DNA of 42,951 nt. It comes from CAZYSK01 sp964649415. Lineage in GTDB: Bacteria > Chloroflexota > Anaerolineae > B4-G1. This document shows positions 25,193 to 32,841 of this stretch, in pieces (positions within the stretch are counted from its first letter, which is position 1; every line of letters begins with the position of its first letter). The notes under the pieces are model-generated. The model was given only the letters and a program-made list of their open reading frames with translations. It did no database searches and was not told the origin of the DNA. Both the position numbers and the translations under genes were made by a program. The stretch covers positions 1-42,951 of the forward strand of contig CAZYSK010000050.1 in the NCBI GenBank assembly GCA_964649415.1, given 5' to 3'.

Positions 25193-25780
25193 TCACACGT
25201 AAGTTGTTCGAGAGAGGTCCACGAAATAGCGATGAAACCGGGTGTCCTCCGTCAGTTCGGGGTGGAACGCAGTCACCAGCAGGCTGCCCTGCCGGGCTGC
25301 CACCACCATCCCGTCCTCGAGCTGTGCCAGGATATCCACTCCTTTCTGCACGCGCTCGATGAGTGGGGCGCGGATGAAGACGGCGTGGAAGGGCGGCCCT
25401 CCAAGCGCGGGCACGTCCAGGTCGGCTTCGAAGCTATCTACCTGGCGGCCAAAGACGTTGCGGCGGACAGCAATGTCCATCAGATGCAGCAGGATCTGGC
25501 CCGGCACGCCGTCCACCACTTCCTTGGCCATGAGTATCATTCCCGCACAGGTGCCCCAAACAGGCCGGCCGGATCGCGCGAAGGCGCGGAGGGGCTCCAG
25601 CAGCCCCCAGCGCTGGGCGATCTGGCCAATGGTGGTGGACTCCCCGCCGGGTATGATCAGGCCGTCCAATCCCTCCAGGTGACGGGGCAGGCGCACTTCG
25701 ATGGCATCTACACCCAGGTGGCGCAGGACCCTTTCGTGCTCGGTGAAAGCGCCTTGCAGGGCCAGGACACCGACCCGCAT
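25193..25780 (-). CDS. pdxT: Pyridoxal 5'-phosphate synthase glutaminase subunit PdxT
   Basis: 195 residues from the ATG at 25780, which shares one base with the pdxS stop. Class I glutaminase that releases ammonia from glutamine and passes it to PdxS. Family markers: 'VGVLALQGAFTEHERVL', 'LIIPGGESTTIG', nucleophile Cys in 'VWGTCAGMILMA', and the catalytic His-x-Glu in 'VTAFHPELTED'. Together with PdxS it makes vitamin B6 by the deoxyxylulose-independent route. Confidence 0.96.
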   Translation of the reverse strand: MRVGVLALQGAFTEHERVLRHLGVDAIEVRLPRHLEGLDGLIIPGGESTTIGQIAQRWGLLEPLRAFARSGRPVWGTCAGMILMAKEVVDGVPGQILLHLMDIAVRRNVFGRQVDSFEADLDVPALGGPPFHAVFIRAPLIERVQKGVDILAQLEDGMVVAARQGSLLVTAFHPELTEDTRFHRYFVDLSRTTYV

Positions 25781-26640
25781 CACCACCCTCGTGTTGCCAG
25801 CCGCTCCACCTCGGGAATCTCGCTGATGTTGATGCCGACCATCGGCTCTCCCAGGTCGCGACTGACCTCGGCCAGGATCTGCGGATCGTCGTGGTGGGTC
25901 ACTGCCTGAGCGATGGCCCGGCCCCGTTTGACGGGATCACCACTCTTGAAGATACCGCTGCCGACGAAAACCCCGTCCACCCCCAGTTGCATCATCAACG
26001 CTGCGTCGGCCGGGGTGGCGACGCCGCCAGCGGCGAAGTTGACCACGGGCAGCCGGCCCAACTGCGCCGTCTCGACCACCAGGTTGTAGGGAGCGCCAAT
26101 GTCGCGGGCGTAGGACATCAATTCCTCGGGTGGCATGGTGGTCAGATGCTTGATCTCTCCCAACACGGCGCGCGCATGGCGCACGGCCTCGACGACGTTG
26201 CCCGTGCCTGCCTCCCCCTTGGTGCGGATCATCGCCGCGCCCTCGCCGATACGCCGGAGGGCCTCGCCCAGGTTGCGGCAACCGCAGACGAAGGGCACCT
26301 TGAACTTGCGTTTGTCGACGTGGTGCTCCTCGTCAGCGGGGGTGAGCACTTCGCTCTCGTCAATGTAGTCCACCCCCAGTGCCTCCAGAATCCGCGCCTC
26401 GACGAAATGGCCGATGCGGCACTTGGCCATCACCGGGATGGAGACGGCCTTCATGATCTCCAGGATCTTCTCTGGGTCGGCCATGCGGGCCACGCCTCCG
26501 TGCGCGCGGATATCGGCGGGGACGCGCTCCAGTGCCATCACCGCGCAGGCGCCTGCCTCCTCGGCGATTTGGGCCTGCTCGGCGTTGATCACGTCCATGA
26601 TCACGCCGCCCTTGAGCATCTGCGCCAGGCCCCGTTTCAC
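25780..26640 (-). CDS. pdxS: Pyridoxal 5'-phosphate synthase subunit PdxS (start probably further upstream)
   Basis: TIM-barrel synthase making PLP from ribose 5-phosphate, glyceraldehyde 3-phosphate and ammonia. Highly conserved blocks: 'GGVIMDVINAEQAQIAEEAG', 'ALERVPADIRAHGGVARM', 'DYIDESEVLTPADEEHH', 'GAAMIRTKGEAGTGN' and 'VNFAAGGVATPADAALMMQL'. The conventional start is GTG at 26640, giving 286 residues. The frame upstream, however, encodes E-K-Q-V-G-T-G-K, which fits the conserved PdxS N-terminus; an ATA at 26665-26667, eight bases after AGGAG (26676-26680), would give 295 residues, the family length. See the finding. Its promoter is at 26721-26749. Confidence 0.95.
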   Translation of the reverse strand: MKRGLAQMLKGGVIMDVINAEQAQIAEEAGACAVMALERVPADIRAHGGVARMADPEKILEIMKAVSIPVMAKCRIGHFVEARILEALGVDYIDESEVLTPADEEHHVDKRKFKVPFVCGCRNLGEALRRIGEGAAMIRTKGEAGTGNVVEAVRHARAVLGEIKHLTTMPPEELMSYARDIGAPYNLVVETAQLGRLPVVNFAAGGVATPADAALMMQLGVDGVFVGSGIFKSGDPVKRGRAIAQAVTHHDDPQILAEVSRDLGEPMVGINISEIPEVERLATRGW

Positions 26641-26720
26641 TTTCCCTGTACCAACTTGCTTCTCTATTTCCTCATCTCCTACAGCTTATCCAAAAGGTAG
26701 ACCATCGCGAATCCTTCTCC

Positions 26721-26749
26721 ATTGTACCGCTATTTGGTAGAAGCGTCAA
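26721..26749 (-). promoter_or_regulatory. Sigma70-type promoter of pdxST
   Basis: Reading the minus strand: TTGACG (26749-26744), a 17-base spacer, TACAAT (26726-26721). Transcription would begin near 26714, leaving a leader of 45-75 bases depending on the pdxS start used. Confidence 0.7.
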
Positions 26750-26751
26750 CG

Positions 26752-27267
26752 CTAGAGCCATTCGATAGCCTGTTCCACCATTCTGTCCCGGCTTTGCACC
26801 GTTGCCTCCCACACCTCGACCTGCGGCAGCGCCTTGAGTGTATCCACCCAGGGGTTGGGTCTCGCCATCGCTGTCGCCAACACCGTGTAAGGCCCATTCG
26901 TTGCCTGCAACACAGCTTCCTTGAACGGCTTGCAGAAGAGTTCCATCTTGCCGACTTCGTCTACGATGACGATTTGGCCTTTCCGCATCGCCCGCCGCAA
27001 GGCGGCGACGCCTACTCGCTCGATCACACCTACATCCACTCCATAGCGGCTCACGCGAGGGCGGCCCCGTCCGCGCAGGCTCACGTGGGCCATCACCGCC
27101 TCTTGTCCATCCAGGGTCACCAGGCGGAAGCCCTGGCGGCCGCCTGGGCCACGGATTTCATCGGTGTAGAAGCCGCCGGCCTGCTCTCCCAGCGACTCTG
27201 CCACTGCTTTGATAATCGTCGTCTTACCGATGCCTGGCCGTCCGGTCAGCAATAGCACGCGTCCCAC
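26752..27267 (-). CDS. THEP1-type nucleoside triphosphatase
   Basis: 171 residues from GTG 27267, which has GGGAGGGG five bases upstream and places the Walker A motif at residues 8-16 as in the family. Motifs: 'LLLTGRPGIGKTTII' (Walker A), 'GGFYTDEIRG', and Walker B 'IVIVDEVGKMEL'. THEP1 NTPases hydrolyse ATP/GTP and are also described as nucleotide kinases; the physiological role is not established. It ends just upstream of the pdxS promoter and runs divergently from the spermidine-synthase-like gene. Confidence 0.88.
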   Translation of the reverse strand: MGRVLLLTGRPGIGKTTIIKAVAESLGEQAGGFYTDEIRGPGGRQGFRLVTLDGQEAVMAHVSLRGRGRPRVSRYGVDVGVIERVGVAALRRAMRKGQIVIVDEVGKMELFCKPFKEAVLQATNGPYTVLATAMARPNPWVDTLKALPQVEVWEATVQSRDRMVEQAIEWL

Positions 27268-27332
27268 TTGCCCCTCCCTCTTGCTTCCTGCTTCCTCCCT
27301 CCTCTGGCACGATTGTAGCACAGGCCAGCCCG

Positions 27333-27361
27333 TTGCTCAAACACGCGGGCCGGTGTACAAT
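27333..27361 (+). promoter_or_regulatory. Sigma70-type promoter of the spermidine-synthase-like gene
   Basis: TTGCTC (27333-27338), 17-base spacer, TACAAT (27356-27361); expected start of transcription near 27368, about 36 bases before the ATG. Confidence 0.6.
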
Positions 27362-27403
27362 GGCATGGGTTCACGTCCTGCACGCCACACCAGGAGCAAG
27401 GGG

Positions 27404-29902
27404 ATGAGCACATACGTGGGGCTTTTCCTCCTTTCAGCCGCCACGCTTGCCTTCGAGGTCAACCTGACGCGCATCTATTCTGTGGCGCAGTTCTATCATT
27501 TCGCCTTTATGATCGTCAGTCTGGCGCTGCTCGGCTCCGGCGCCAGCGGTGCGCTCCTCGCTCTGAGGCAGAGCTCGGCGCGGGCCGGTCTACCCCGCGC
27601 GGAGGGACGGCGTGCCGCCTGGATACTGATCCTGCTGTGCTGGGGATTTGCTCTTTCGGCGGTCGGCTCTTACGTGCTCACCCTCTACGTGCCCTTCGAT
27701 TCGTTTCGCATCGCCCGCGACTGGCGGCAGGGGCTTGTGTTGGCGCTGCACTACGTCGCCCTGGCGACGCCGTTTCTCTGCACCGGCCTGGCCGTTGGCT
27801 GGCTGCTGACCGCTCACCCAGAGCGGGCCAATCGCACCTACGCGGCCAATCTGACCGGCTCGGCGTCGGGATGCCTGTTCGCGGTCATTGCCCCGTCATT
27901 TGTTGGCGGCGAGGGAACGGTTCTTCTGTCCGCGGCAATGGGTATCCTGGCGGCGCTCATATCGTGTCATCACGCGTCAGGCCAAGCAACCGAAGGTTGG
28001 CCGCATCGCGCGCCCTGGTCCACGCGGTCACGCATCGTACACTGGACGTTGCGTGTCGTGCACGTTGCGCTGACTCTCGGTCTCGCCTGCGCGGCAGTGC
28101 GCCTGCCGGCTTTCCTCCACGTCCGGCTCTCGCCCTACAAGAGCCTCAGCTACGCACAGCTCTACCCCGATGCGGAACTGGTCTTCCAACGCTGGAACGG
28201 ATTCTCAAGGGTGGATGTCGTGAGATCCGAGAGTATCCGCAGCCTATCTGGGATTGGGTTTCTCTGTCCGGATCGTCCGCCAGCCCAACTGGGGCTCACG
28301 GTGGACGGCGATGCGCTGTGCCCCATCAGCCACGTCGTCCCGGGTTTCACGCACCTGGGATTCACCGATTGCCTGTTGGGCGCGCTTCCGTACCGGCTGC
28401 GGCCCGGCGCGCGCGCCCTGGTACTGGAGCCGCGGGGCGGTTTCGACGTGCTGCTTGCACTGGCAGAGGGCGCGCAGGCCGTCACGGCGGTCGAGGCGAA
28501 CCCGCTCATCATCGAGGCGGTCCGGGCGCAGGGAGAGTGGGCGGGCAATCTGTACGACGACCCCCGCGTGACGAGTGTGGTGGAGGAGGGACGCGCGTAC
28601 ACCCGGCGAGCACGGGAGCGCTACGACGTCGTGGCTCTGTCGCTGACCGCGCCGGCGCGCACGGTCACCTCCGGCGCATACAGCCTGGCCGAGGATTACC
28701 GCTACACTGTCCAGGCCTTCACCGACTACCTGGCGCGGCTGGAAGACGGCGGTCTGCTGGTGGTGACGCGCTGGCTCCAGGTGCCTCCGTCGGAAGCGAT
28801 CCGGGCTTTCGCGTTGGCGGTGGAGGCCGTTGCGCGGACGGGAGGCGACCCGGAGGCCAGCATCGTTGCCTTGCGCAGCTATCAGCAGATGCTCATTCTC
28901 GTGCGGCGGGGGGCGTTCACGGAGGGGGAACTGGCGTCTGTCCGGGACTTCGCTGCGCGGCGTGCCTTTGACCTCGTCTACCTTCCCGGACTACGCCCGG
29001 ACGAGGTGAACACGTACAACGTGCTGCCGGAACCAGACTACTACCGCGCCTGTGTTGGGTTGCTTCGCGCGGTGGACCGAGACGCGTGGTTTCGGGCATA
29101 CCCGTTCGATGTCCGGCCTCCCGACGATGATCGACCATTCTTCGGGCACTTCTTCAAGTGGCGGCAGGCGCCGGATATCCTGGCCATGGCCGGACACACG
29201 TGGCAGCCCTTTGGGGGCGCGGGCTACTTCGTATTGCTGGCGCTGCTGGCGTTGGCGCTGGTCGCAAGCGGTGTGCTGATCCTGCTGCCGTTGGCGGTCA
29301 GGGGGCGAGAGGGGTTGGGACGAGGGGAACCGCTGGGCGCGGTGGTGGGATACTTCGCGCTGTTGGGACTGGGGTACCTGTGTGTGGAGATCCCGCTCTT
29401 GCAGCGCTTCATCCTCTTCTTGGGTCATGCGTCCTACGCGATGGCGGCGGTGCTTTTTGCGCTGCTGCTGTTCTCTGGCCTGGGGAGCCTGCTCTCGCGC
29501 CGCGTGCCGCTGGGGCTGATCTTCGTCGCACTGCCGCTGCTTGTCGCAGCGTACGCGCTGGGTTTGCCGCTCTTGTTTGGCGCTGCGCTGGGCGCGCCGC
29601 TGTGGAGCCGGTTGCTGTTGACAGTGCTGGCGCTGGCCCCGCCGAGCCTATTGATGGGAATGCCCTTCCCCAAAGGCCTGGTGCTGCTCGAGGGCAAGTC
29701 CTCCGCTCTCATCTCGTGGGCCTGGGGCGTCAACGGAGCCGTATCCGTGCTCGCCTCCATCCTCGCCGCGCTGCTGGCGTTGTCCTCAGGGTTCTCCACT
29801 GTGCTGGCGGTGGGGGCAGGCTGTTACGTGGTGGCCGCCATCATGGCAGGGGCCATTCGTGCCCGCCCTGATGGTGATGCGCGTCTGCCCCTGGGCCGGT
29901 AA
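27404..29902 (+). CDS. Spermidine-synthase-like membrane protein
   Basis: 832 residues from ATG 27404, preceded by AGGAG-CAAGGGG. An N-terminal block of about six membrane spans ('FLLSAATLAFEVNLTRIYSV' is the typical opening), a central SAM-dependent aminopropyltransferase-like domain (about residues 325-560; 'ALVLEPRGGFDVLLALAEGA' followed by 'VTAVEANPLIIEAVR'), and a C-terminal block of about eight spans. In the catalytic region a clear DxxD pair for polyamine binding is not seen, so activity as a spermidine synthase is doubtful. Family members of this size are annotated as spermidine synthase-like with unknown substrate. It ends tail-to-tail with the methyltransferase, overlapping it by 62 bases. 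Confidence 0.8.
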   Translation: MSTYVGLFLLSAATLAFEVNLTRIYSVAQFYHFAFMIVSLALLGSGASGALLALRQSSARAGLPRAEGRRAAWILILLCWGFALSAVGSYVLTLYVPFDSFRIARDWRQGLVLALHYVALATPFLCTGLAVGWLLTAHPERANRTYAANLTGSASGCLFAVIAPSFVGGEGTVLLSAAMGILAALISCHHASGQATEGWPHRAPWSTRSRIVHWTLRVVHVALTLGLACAAVRLPAFLHVRLSPYKSLSYAQLYPDAELVFQRWNGFSRVDVVRSESIRSLSGIGFLCPDRPPAQLGLTVDGDALCPISHVVPGFTHLGFTDCLLGALPYRLRPGARALVLEPRGGFDVLLALAEGAQAVTAVEANPLIIEAVRAQGEWAGNLYDDPRVTSVVEEGRAYTRRARERYDVVALSLTAPARTVTSGAYSLAEDYRYTVQAFTDYLARLEDGGLLVVTRWLQVPPSEAIRAFALAVEAVARTGGDPEASIVALRSYQQMLILVRRGAFTEGELASVRDFAARRAFDLVYLPGLRPDEVNTYNVLPEPDYYRACVGLLRAVDRDAWFRAYPFDVRPPDDDRPFFGHFFKWRQAPDILAMAGHTWQPFGGAGYFVLLALLALALVASGVLILLPLAVRGREGLGRGEPLGAVVGYFALLGLGYLCVEIPLLQRFILFLGHASYAMAAVLFALLLFSGLGSLLSRRVPLGLIFVALPLLVAAYALGLPLLFGAALGAPLWSRLLLTVLALAPPSLLMGMPFPKGLVLLEGKSSALISWAWGVNGAVSVLASILAALLALSSGFSTVLAVGAGCYVVAAIMAGAIRARPDGDARLPLGR

Positions 29903-30662
29903 GCGGCACGAAGGCGACTCCGCCCATGTTGAAGGCGCGCAATTCCCCGTCCGGGTCTTTCACGAACTTCCACAGGGTCTGGTATCGACCTGGCGCGCCG
30001 ATTGGCACCACCAGGCGTCCCCCGTTGGCCAGTTGGGCCACCAGCTCGGCAGGCAGGTGATCCGGGGCGGCGGTGACGATGATCGCGTCGAACGGGCTTT
30101 GTTCAGGCCAGCCGTAGTAGCCGTCTGCTTCCTTGCAGTGCACAGACGTGTAGGCCAGGCTCTCCAGCCGTTCGCGGGCGCTCTGGGCGAGTTCGGGGAT
30201 GATCTCGATGGTATAGACCTCGATGCTGGGGATCTCGGCCAGGACAGCGGCCTGGTAGCCGGAGCCTGTACCAACCTCCAGCACTTTGTCCCCCGTCTTC
30301 AGTTCCAGCAGATCTGTCATCAGTGCGACAATGTAGGGTTGAGAGATCGTCTGGCCGTAGCCGATGGACAGCGGGTAATCCCCGTAGGCGTAGTCTCGCT
30401 CGTTCTCTGGCACGAAGATGTGGCGAGGAACAGCGCGCATCGCCCGCAGCACGTCCTCGTCGGTGATGCCTCGGCTTTCAATCGTCTCGATCACCATGCG
30501 CTCCCGTTTTTGTGCAAAACCTGTCTCATCGCCCGACGTCAACCGGGTGGCGGTAGGGGCGGAGATCGGTGATGGCGTGACGGACGGTGTAGGGGCGGTG
30601 GCTGCTTGGCACGCCGTGAGCAGGGCGAGCGCCAGGTTCAGAAAAACTCCGATCCTGCGCAT
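29841..30662 (-). CDS. pcm: Lipoprotein-type protein-L-isoaspartate O-methyltransferase
   Basis: 273 residues from ATG 30662, with AAAGGA upstream. PCMT family: 'RAVPRHIFVPENERDYAYGD', 'PLSIGYGQTISQPYIVALM', SAM motif I 'DKVLEVGTGSGYQAAVLAE', and 'FDAIIVTAAPDHLPAELVAQL'. The enzyme repairs isoaspartyl residues in damaged proteins using SAM. Unusually, it begins with a lipoprotein signal peptide (RRIGVFLNLALALLTAC) and a Pro/Thr-rich linker (about residues 20-45) that would place the domain outside the cytoplasmic membrane, where SAM is not known to be available. It lies downstream of the SRPBCC gene on the same strand. Confidence 0.9.
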   Translation of the reverse strand: MRRIGVFLNLALALLTACQAATAPTPSVTPSPISAPTATRLTSGDETGFAQKRERMVIETIESRGITDEDVLRAMRAVPRHIFVPENERDYAYGDYPLSIGYGQTISQPYIVALMTDLLELKTGDKVLEVGTGSGYQAAVLAEIPSIEVYTIEIIPELAQSARERLESLAYTSVHCKEADGYYGWPEQSPFDAIIVTAAPDHLPAELVAQLANGGRLVVPIGAPGRYQTLWKFVKDPDGELRAFNMGGVAFVPLTGPGADAHHHQGGHEWPLP

Positions 30663-30771
30663 TGCTCGGTCCTTTCTGTTGCATGCGCACTCCTGCGTCC
30701 GCTGGTGGCTGAGGATGCAACGATAAAGGCATCTCGCATTGTGTGGCACGCATGTCTGTCTGCCTGAGACC

Positions 30772-31257
30772 TTACATGGACATCTGGAGTTGGATGGTCC
30801 CTGTTTCAACGTACGCTTTGAGGCCTTCCAGTGCTGCCCGGTAGATCCTATGCACGCGATGGGTGAAGAAGAGGACACGGGCCAAGAGTGCCAGGGAGCC
30901 GTAGAACTCGTGGCGGCTGAGCACCTCGGTTCCGCTGGGTGTCGCATCGAAGCGGAAGCCGTGGATTGCGTCGATCCCCGCCACCTTGCCTTCCCATGCC
31001 ACGTAGGGTGAGGCACTGATCTCGCTGATGGTAGCGATTCCCCTCACCCGGCCGAGGGGGAAGCCAAACTGCACGACCTGGCGGAACCGTGCCCCCATCG
31101 TCCAGGGGATGCCGTCGATCCACTCTATCTCGAGCAGTGCCGGAAACCATTGGGGCCACTTGTCGGTATCCGTGAAGCAACTCCACAACACCTCAGGCGA
31201 AGCGGCCACGTCGATCCGGTCCTCAACCACGGCCCGAGGTTTGCGCTTCTCGGTCAT
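30772..31257 (-). CDS. SRPBCC (START/Bet v1-like) superfamily protein
   Basis: 161 residues. The start 'RIDVAASPEVLWSCFTDTDKWPQWFP' is the standard opening of polyketide cyclase/START-like SRPBCC domains; 'FRFDATPSGTEVLSRHEFYG' and a long C-terminal helix complete the helix-grip fold. Such proteins bind hydrophobic ligands in a deep cavity; the ligand here is unknown. No signal peptide. Its promoter (31299-31327) touches the MITE-like element. The gap of about 110 bases to pcm makes cotranscription possible. Confidence 0.8.
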   Translation of the reverse strand: MTEKRKPRAVVEDRIDVAASPEVLWSCFTDTDKWPQWFPALLEIEWIDGIPWTMGARFRQVVQFGFPLGRVRGIATISEISASPYVAWEGKVAGIDAIHGFRFDATPSGTEVLSRHEFYGSLALLARVLFFTHRVHRIYRAALEGLKAYVETGTIQLQMSM

Positions 31258-31298
31258 CGACTTCTCTCCTGTACCCTTGTGCGTGCCGATTTTACACC

Positions 31299-31327
31299 AT
31301 TGTACTCCAAATGCTGCTGCTTGCCAA
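31299..31327 (-). promoter_or_regulatory. Sigma70-type promoter of the SRPBCC gene
   Basis: On the minus strand: TTGGCA (31327-31322), 17-base spacer, TACAAT (31304-31299). The -35 element overlaps the left 8-base direct repeat of the MITE-like element (31324-31331), so the insertion lies directly against the promoter. Confidence 0.65.
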
Positions 31328-31331
31328 ATGG

Positions 31332-31442
31332 GTTGCTACTCAGCCAAGGTGGGACGCACTTGGTTTTCGTTCGAGAATTCGACGTCCAGGACTTACAAAC
31401 GCTGTTGTCGAGCCAGGAAGTGCGTCCCACCTGAGTAGTACC
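31332..31442. mobile_element. MITE-like element with inverted ends and 8-base target duplication
   Basis: 111 bases flanked by CCAAATGG at 31324-31331 and again at 31443-31450. The ends are inverted repeats: CTACTCAG(ccaag)GTGGGACGCACTT on the left and AAGTGCGTCCCACCTGAGTAG on the right. The centre (about 50 bases) has no coding potential. The pattern is that of a non-autonomous insertion mobilised by a transposase elsewhere. It lies in the 299-base region between the SRPBCC gene and the DsbA-like gene; besides promoters for both genes nothing else is seen there. Confidence 0.7.
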
Positions 31443-31516
31443 CCAAATGGTTCGATTGGTGTCTGACCACTTCAAACCGCCAGCTTCGCGATTTGATAGG
31501 CGAGTTGGACCATTTG

Positions 31517-31525
31517 TGGTACAAT
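31517..31525 (+). promoter_or_regulatory. Extended -10 promoter of the DsbA-like selenoprotein gene
   Basis: TGG-TACAAT (31517-31525), an extended -10 element without a good -35 at the usual distance. Start of transcription is expected near 31532, 25 bases before the ATG with AAGGAG. Confidence 0.5.
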
Positions 31526-31556
31526 AGCGCCTATCTCTTGGACGAAGGAGACTGTT

Positions 31557-32819
31557 ATGCGCAAACTTGCACTGCTACTGAGTGCTCTATCGCTGGCGGC
31601 GGTTGTGGGATGCAGCGGCGAATCGGCAAGCCCGACGCCAACGCCGACGACTCCCCCCCCGCCGTCGCCATCGCCTACATCTGCACCGGAGACGACATCT
31701 GTTGCTCCCCCCGAAACCGGGCCGGCTTCGTGCGTGGCCGAACCGTTTGGGTTCACGCCGGAACCCCGCATCCCGCCGGTGACAGCGGACGATCACGTCC
31801 ACGGGTCACCTGACGCGCCCATTACCTTCTTCGAGTACGCGGATTTCCAGTGACCGGCCTGCTCAGCGTTGGCCACGCTGAGAGTGTATCTGGAAGATAC
31901 ACACGGTGAGAACATCCGCGTTGCATATCGGCACCTGCCCCTGATCAGCATTCACGACAAGGCCGTGATTACTGCCGAGGCGGCTGAGGCTGCTGGCGCT
32001 CAGGGCAAGTTCTGGGAAATGCACGATCTGCTCTACGAGAAGCAGCAGGAGTGGACGGGCCTCGCAGAGGCCGACATGCCTCCGGTACTGCTCGAGTATG
32101 CCGAGGAATTGGATCTCGATACTGATCGCTTCGCTCAGGAACTGGAGGATCACATCTATCGGGACAAGATCCTGGCCGACTATGAGGCCTACAGTGAGTA
32201 TGGCCCGATGGCCACTCCGACGTACGTGGTGAACAACGTCTTCTACCCGCAACTGGGGCTGAGTCCTCCCGTCATCTCCACCTTCGTCGATCTGGTCGTG
32301 GACCCCCCAGATACGTACGATGGTCCTCCGCCTCAGGTGATTGACTCTGACAAGGAGTACGCTGCTACCATCCGCACGGATGGAGGAGACATCGTGGTCG
32401 AGCTGTTCGCGGACCAGGCACCTGCTAACGTCAACAGTTTCGTCTTCCTGGCGCAGGACGGCTGGTACGATGGACAAGACTTCTTCTTCGTGGATCCCTC
32501 CATGGCTGCCTTTAGCGGTGACCCGACGAACGTGGGTTGGACCCTACCATTTGCGGGTTACACATGCGGCGACGAGTTCAGCCCGGACCTGGCGTTTGAT
32601 GAACCGGGTATGCTGGCGCTCTACACGCCTGAACCCGGGCGCAACGGCGGCATCTTCTTCATCACCTACGCGGCGCTGCCGGAACTCAATGGGAAGTACA
32701 CGATCATCGGTCGCGTCATCGAAGGGATGGATGTCGTTGAGGGCTTGTCGCCAGTTCAACCGGGGCTTGAGGGCCCGCCGCCTGACGTGGTCGAGACAAT
32801 CGTGATCGAAGCGCGCTAG
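31557..32819 (+). CDS. Probable selenoprotein: lipoprotein DsbA-like thioredoxin domain (UPAC) fused to cyclophilin
   Basis: One continuous frame of 420 residues if the TGA at 31851-31853 is read as selenocysteine (residue 99). Order: lipoprotein signal ending in VVGC; Pro/Thr-rich linker to about residue 60; DsbA/thioredoxin-4 domain about 80-245, with 'FFEYADFQ' then U-P-A-C and 'RVAYRHLPLISIHDKAV', as in DsbA-like oxidoreductases where the motif is CPxC; cyclophilin peptidyl-prolyl isomerase domain about 260-420 ('GGDIVVELFADQAPANVNSF', 'NGKYTIIGRVIEGMDVVEGL'). A SECIS-like hairpin follows the TGA. The protein would catalyse disulfide chemistry and proline isomerisation in folding outside the membrane. 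Alternatives: a base error (TGC/TGT to TGA) or a fresh nonsense mutation. The frame stays open and conserved for 966 bases beyond the TGA. Confidence 0.8.
31862..31882 (+). promoter_or_regulatory. Bacterial SECIS-like element
   Basis: CTCAGCGT (31862-31869) pairs perfectly with ACGCTGAG (31875-31882) around the loop TGGCC (31870-31874). The loop begins 16 bases after the TGA at 31851-31853 and has G at its second position. As I recall the bacterial SECIS model, it needs a short stem, a small loop with G in the first two positions, and about 16-37 bases between UGA and the loop; all are met. Confidence 0.72.
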
Positions 32820-32841
32820 GTAGTACCAGGGACACACCGAT

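Noticed and set aside
30663..31016. Upstream extension of the pcm frame to 31016
   Set aside because: The extension is antisense-like composition overlapping the SRPBCC gene; the ATG at 30662 begins a proper signal peptide with a ribosome binding site.
31851..31853. TGA as an ordinary stop splitting a pseudogene
   Set aside because: Kept as an alternative only: the downstream frame is fully conserved, the stop sits on a catalytic Cys codon, and a SECIS-like hairpin follows.
31863..32477. 204-codon antisense frame opposite the DsbA-like domain
   Set aside because: No motifs; the + strand frame keeps DsbA and cyclophilin conservation through the UGA.
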